NCBI RefSeq assembly: GCF_047495875.1
Contig: NC_092463.1
Location: 4,287,057-4,351,056, forward strand
Length of the DNA: 64,000 nucleotides
Direction of reading: 5' to 3'
Source: Pithys albifrons albifrons
Taxonomy: Eukaryota > Chordata > Aves > Passeriformes > Thamnophilidae
Shown here piece after piece: positions 60,201 through 64,000 of this stretch. Every line of letters starts with the position of its first letter. Within the stretch, counting starts at the first letter, position 1. Under the pieces are notes generated by a model that did no database searches, was not told the DNA's origin, and worked only from the letters and a program-made list of their open reading frames with translations. Made by a program: the position numbers and the translations under genes.

Positions 60201-60610
60201 TAGCACAGCAGAGCACAGCTGCGCTTCTTCTGAGCGAGGCAAACTGGCAGGAGCGTGGCCCACCTGTGCTCCACGCTCTGAACTGTCTGCCAAGGCACTG
60301 CTGGGCACCATCCAAGGCTGGTTAAATATCGATAAAGCCGGAAATGAACTAAGCTCTGACTGCATCCAAGTCTGCCTTGCCTGGTCACAACACCTGAAAT
60401 GCCATCTGAGCCCACATCCATGTCCACATGGCTGATGTCCTGCTTGGCTAAGGATTGCCATTAACAGCTTATGGCTCTGGGGAACCTGAACCCCAAGCCT
60501 GGGAATTCTAGGGAAGTTTTCCCATGAAAAAAACGGGAAGTGCCATCTACAAGAACGTTATGTCAAGAGAGGAGGAAGGAGGAGCAGAAAAACAAAAAGA
60601 AGGATTGCTT
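60201..60610. other. single-copy noncoding DNA
   Basis: May include more of the LINE relic. Frames on both strands at 60.15-60.46 kb have no recognisable domain. Confidence 0.35.
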
Positions 60611-60783
60611 ATCTGGGTTGTCCAGAGAACCTGTGGCTGCCCCATCCCTGAAAATGTTCAAGGCCAGGCCGGATGGGGCTTGGAGCAACCTGGGATAGTG
60701 AAAGGTGTCCCTGATCATGGCAGGGAGTTGGAATGAGATGAGCTTAAAGGTCCCTTCCAACCCAAACCATTCTGTGATTCCAT
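60611..60783 (+). mobile_element. CR1 LINE fragment, 3' end
   Basis: ATCTGGGTTGTCCAGAGAACC, GGCTGCCCCATCCCTGAAAA, GGCCAGGCCGGATGGGGCTT, GGTGTCCCTGATCATGGCAGG and the tail CCAAACCATTCTGTGATTCC. Same subfamily as the 18.8 and 46.5 kb fragments. Confidence 0.93.
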
Positions 60784-62619
60784 AAACTTTGAGCTAGACT
60801 TCCCCATCAAAGGAAGCAGGAGAAAGGTTTGAGAGGCTGTGAGAGTGGAAGGTGAGGGGTTGGCTTCTTCTCCTATTTTCTTACCTTTAGACAGATATTT
60901 TCCCCTCTTGTGCAGAAATCACTTGCAGTAGAGGACACCTGAGAGCTGTGACAGTGTATTTGGTGTTAATGCTGAGGTGCAGCACCCTGTGGGGTCAAAC
61001 CATGCACATCCACTGGTTCATCCTCCAAGTTCCCTCAATATCCTCATAATTGTGTTTTTGCAGTCAGTGAAGAGACATTCCAGGCTCCAAGCAGTGGGAT
61101 TTCCTTGTAGTGACACAGAAACATGTTTGGGATTTGCCTGTCTTACCAAGCTTTGGCTTTTTGAGATTTCCATCCTGGGGAATAATGGGAAGGCATCCCC
61201 TAAGGGAAGGAACTCTCAGTCCACACATGACTACCTCCAAATCATTCTGCTGGCCATTTCACCACTGGGCAGAGACAAATCTTGGTGGGCTCCAGCCACT
61301 TGCCTTGGAGAGATGCAGGGAGCCAAAAAATGCCCAAAGTGCAGTTCACTCCCTGGCTGTACTTCAGAGGCCAGAGCACCACCTCCATCATTCACTGACT
61401 GATGAGCTTTGTCTTCTCACTCTCTGCTGTGCACAGGCTTTGCAAAGCCCCTTCCAGTCCCTTTGAGTGCTTGTGACACCACCATGGACATGCTTTTTTA
61501 TAGCCCACTCACTTTATAGCACCTTAAGACTCTACAAACTGCAGTCCTGGAGTGAACTGAAAAAAAATCAGTTTATCCCAGTATCTTGTCACTGGTAAAG
61601 GCTACAGACTTTTAGGGCAGGGTAGAAATACAGTGAAAATTCCTCTGTATGTTGTTCCAGTTTCCAGACATCTGCATCTCAGACACTTACCAAGACAGAG
61701 ACAGCATCTTTATAATATGGGTGGGGTTTTCTCCAATTAATTCATTTAGAAGCTTTTTGATTTAAAATTTCATAATCCAAAACTTCCTTTGGTAATAAGT
61801 TCAGCAGCTTAACAGCAAAAAAGCAGCTCCATTCATTTGTTTGGGATCTCTCAAATTACCATTTTGGTTGATATTACCATGAGACAGTGCATCCTCATTC
61901 CTGGTCACCTCCTCCACCCACTCTTTTGATATTATAGAGTGTCGTTTATCCAATTTGTCTTTTTTTTTTTTTACTTGTGAAGTCTTTGTCAGTTTAGGAT
62001 TCCATCTATGGAAGCCATTCCTTCAGCAAACATCATCACCCACCTCTTCATCCTTTTTTTAGGTCTAAATCTCTGCCTGACATGGTGAGATGAAAATTGC
62101 ATGTGATGCTTAGGACACTGGGCACACCTTTGACAGGAATCTTTGCACACAAGGTGGTTTCCAGCTCCCTTACCAAGGGCACCTGTGGTGTGGAGGAGCA
62201 AATCTGCCTCACTGCCACGTGCCAACCTCACAAATGGGACATCTCAGAACTGTCCCTACAGCAGCAGCCACATCCCAAACAGGGATATGGGGATGTCGTC
62301 TGCAGAGAGTTTGAAAGAGTGAGAGTTAAAAATATTAATAACAGAGAGGAACCTGGGATCAGCTCTTTGGGCACTCTGGAAGAACCCAGGCATCCACTGT
62401 AACTCAGAAATGGGTACAAAAGCAGCTCATTCCATCACACAGGCTGTGGAGAATTTCATGCATGCGCTGGAGGAAAAAAAAATCATGATTGGTAAACGCT
62501 CCATTTTCTTTTCAAGACACTGTGCTAGTCTGAAGTGGTGTATGTATACATTTCAGGCAAATGTGTACTTTGTCTTCAAATGAACAGCTTTCAAAATGAT
62601 CTTTGGTTAAGCTCCCTTT
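60784..62619. other. single-copy noncoding DNA
   Basis: About 1.8 kb with poly-T at 61959-61971 and no recognised repeat, RNA gene or exon. Confidence 0.42.
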
Positions 62620-62965
62620 TATTTTTATCTTTTATTCGCCTACAATGCCAGCTGAGGTTACCCATCTCCCGACAGCTACCAAATGGACTCGTAATTGTAA
62701 GGCTCGGTGATTTAATTAGACTCATTCTAAACACTCACATTTTTATCAATTAGTTAATGGGCTAAAGAGAGTCTTATTGTTGGAGCCAGGTCATTTGGAA
62801 GCTGCAGCCTTCGTGAGGGCAAGAAGCTGAAGAACAACAGCGTTAATATCTGTAATTAACCTCACAAGTCCTGGTTTGTTCAATTAGGACTGAACCCCCT
62901 CTCCATCCATATGCCTTTCGTCAGATGGGCTTTTAATTTGAAAGAATTGTTACAGAAAAAAATCA
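62620..62965. promoter_or_regulatory. candidate conserved noncoding element / enhancer
   Basis: Dense homeodomain-type cores: TAATTG at 62692-62697, TTAATTAG at 62712-62719, CAATTAGTTAATGG near 62747. There is also an inverted repeat GTTAAT-N7-ATTAAC at 62842-62860 (an HNF1-like pair with wide spacing) and CAATTAGG near 62881. CpGs are kept (TCCCGACAGC, ACTCGTAATTG, GGCTCGGTG, CTTCGTGAGG, TTTCGTCAG). No repeat or exon. This is the most convincing CNE-like block of the right end; function is inferred. Confidence 0.42.
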
Positions 62966-63054
62966 ACAAATAATAGCTTCCTTCTTTCTTTTTCTTTCCT
63001 TTTTTTTTTTTTTTTGTTCCAAATGCAGACACATATAAAAACAAAAAGCACAAT

Positions 63055-63235
63055 CTTGACACACGTGCCTGTGAGCTATTTATTAAAACCTATTTAATTC
63101 ATGGCTCCCGTATAAATAATCATTCTAGGTTTTTAAAGATTAACAAAGCACTTGGTAACAGATATTGTGGGATCTTTTCAAATTGATCCTCATCTCGTAA
63201 TATGTATCTGTGCCTTTTTTAATGCTGCCTTTTCT
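63055..63235. other. candidate conserved noncoding element
   Basis: CACACGTGCCTGTGAGC, TATTTAATTCATGGCTCCCG, a SOX/TCF-like AACAAAG at 63142-63148, and CTCATCTCGTAATATG. It is separated from the 62.6 kb block by poly-T (63000-63015). Appearance only. Confidence 0.35.
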
Positions 63236-64000
63236 ACTACCATGAAAAAAAAAAAGTTTGGGCTTTGATTACTTTTTGCAATTTGTTGCATGTGATTTCT
63301 GTGCTTTGGAGAGTCTGATACATCTGGTAGTTGGGTTTTTTTTTTTTCCTGAGGACGAGCTCTCTTGTTTAAATACATCTGTTACAAATTAAAAAAGAGA
63401 AATACAGAACAGTCTACAAGCATTATTACAGAACTACAGCAGGTTCAACATGCCTCTGTGGATATATTTAAACACACAAATGTATCTGTGGTGCTTAATT
63501 AGTCATGTTATACTGTAAATATTTAAATGCATATGTTTCTAAATGAGTGTATATATTTATACTTGCATATGAATGTGATGATTCAGCATTGCTTATTGTG
63601 TGCATATGATCTACCTTTAAAAATTCAATTATTCATTTTTCTTTATAGAGATTATATACATGTCAGTGTGTACATACAAATGCATCTATATAAACATAAA
63701 AGCCACTTTCATGGCTTGCTGAGACAATAGGCACTCTGTGTGTCCTTAATCTTGTATATAATGTACCCACAGTAAACATGCCCTTAACACTTGCTCCTGC
63801 ATTTTCATCCTCTGAAACTTCTTCATCTTTATTCCAATTGCCATCTCCAGATAAATCCCAGGACAGACACACAGATGATTTTTTTTAAGCTGCCTTTTGA
63901 ATTCATTCAGTCAAAAGAGAACAAAATTAATTAGAAAGATTTAAGGATGGGCGTGATCACATCAGTACAAGGCATTTAAAAGAGGGTCGGAGGTAGGTAA
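63236..64000. other. single-copy noncoding DNA, AT-rich
   Basis: Poly-A (63243-63254) and poly-T (63337-63349) tracts and long AT-rich sequence. TATATAC-type runs occur at 63548-63562 and 63651-63661. No recognised repeat or exon. Confidence 0.42.

Overview
The window looks like bird nuclear DNA, most probably from a songbird (Passeriformes). It carries about 21 pieces of CR1, the main LINE of birds. They are mostly 5'-truncated and end in the CR1 3' tail with ATTCTATG-type octamers. One element is a tRNA-Ile-derived SINE with a CR1-type tail, the structure I recall as TguSINE1 of zebra finch. I find no protein-coding exon, rRNA, functional tRNA gene, recognisable miRNA or CRISPR array. All long open frames fall in CR1 copies, in (ATCC)n arrays, or in single-copy DNA with no recognisable domain. 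The window reads as a gene desert or a very long intron. The host gene cannot be named from this sequence.

Layout. 0-5 kb: single-copy DNA, one (ATCC)n array at 1.8-2.1 kb, and a probable conserved noncoding element (CNE) at 3.2-3.8 kb with an exact CTCF core motif. 5-18 kb: CR1 copies, a CpG-retaining CNE-like block at 9.6-10.45 kb with a perfect G-quadruplex motif, a stack of four CR1-tailed elements including the SINE at 13.5-14.2 kb, and a 20-bp minisatellite at 15.6-15.9 kb. 18-31 kb: CNE-like blocks at 19.5-20.7 and 23.9-24.1 kb, a CpG-rich patch at 25.4-25.86 kb, and two head-to-head CR1 copies at 29.7-30.5 kb. 31-41 kb: a layer of older repeats, namely a MIR, other ancient repeats and an old CR1 lineage. 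41-50 kb: younger CR1 copies, a (GT)n array and a second, longer (ATCC)n array. 50-64 kb: mostly single-copy, AT-rich DNA with CNE-like blocks at 51.5, 55.2, 57.9, 62.6 and 63.1 kb, an L2-like reverse-transcriptase relic at 59.85 kb, and two further CR1 copies.

Reading. No genes work together here. Any function is likely cis-regulatory: CNE-like blocks rich in homeodomain-type TAATT cores, a CTCF candidate and a G4 candidate. The retroelements form at least three layers. The oldest are MIR, L2-like and CR1-L-like relics. Next come diverged CR1 copies. The youngest are five nearly identical CR1 copies (8.7, 16.8, 20.9, 30.1 and 44.1 kb). CNE calls rest only on composition and motif appearance and would need an alignment to other vertebrates.
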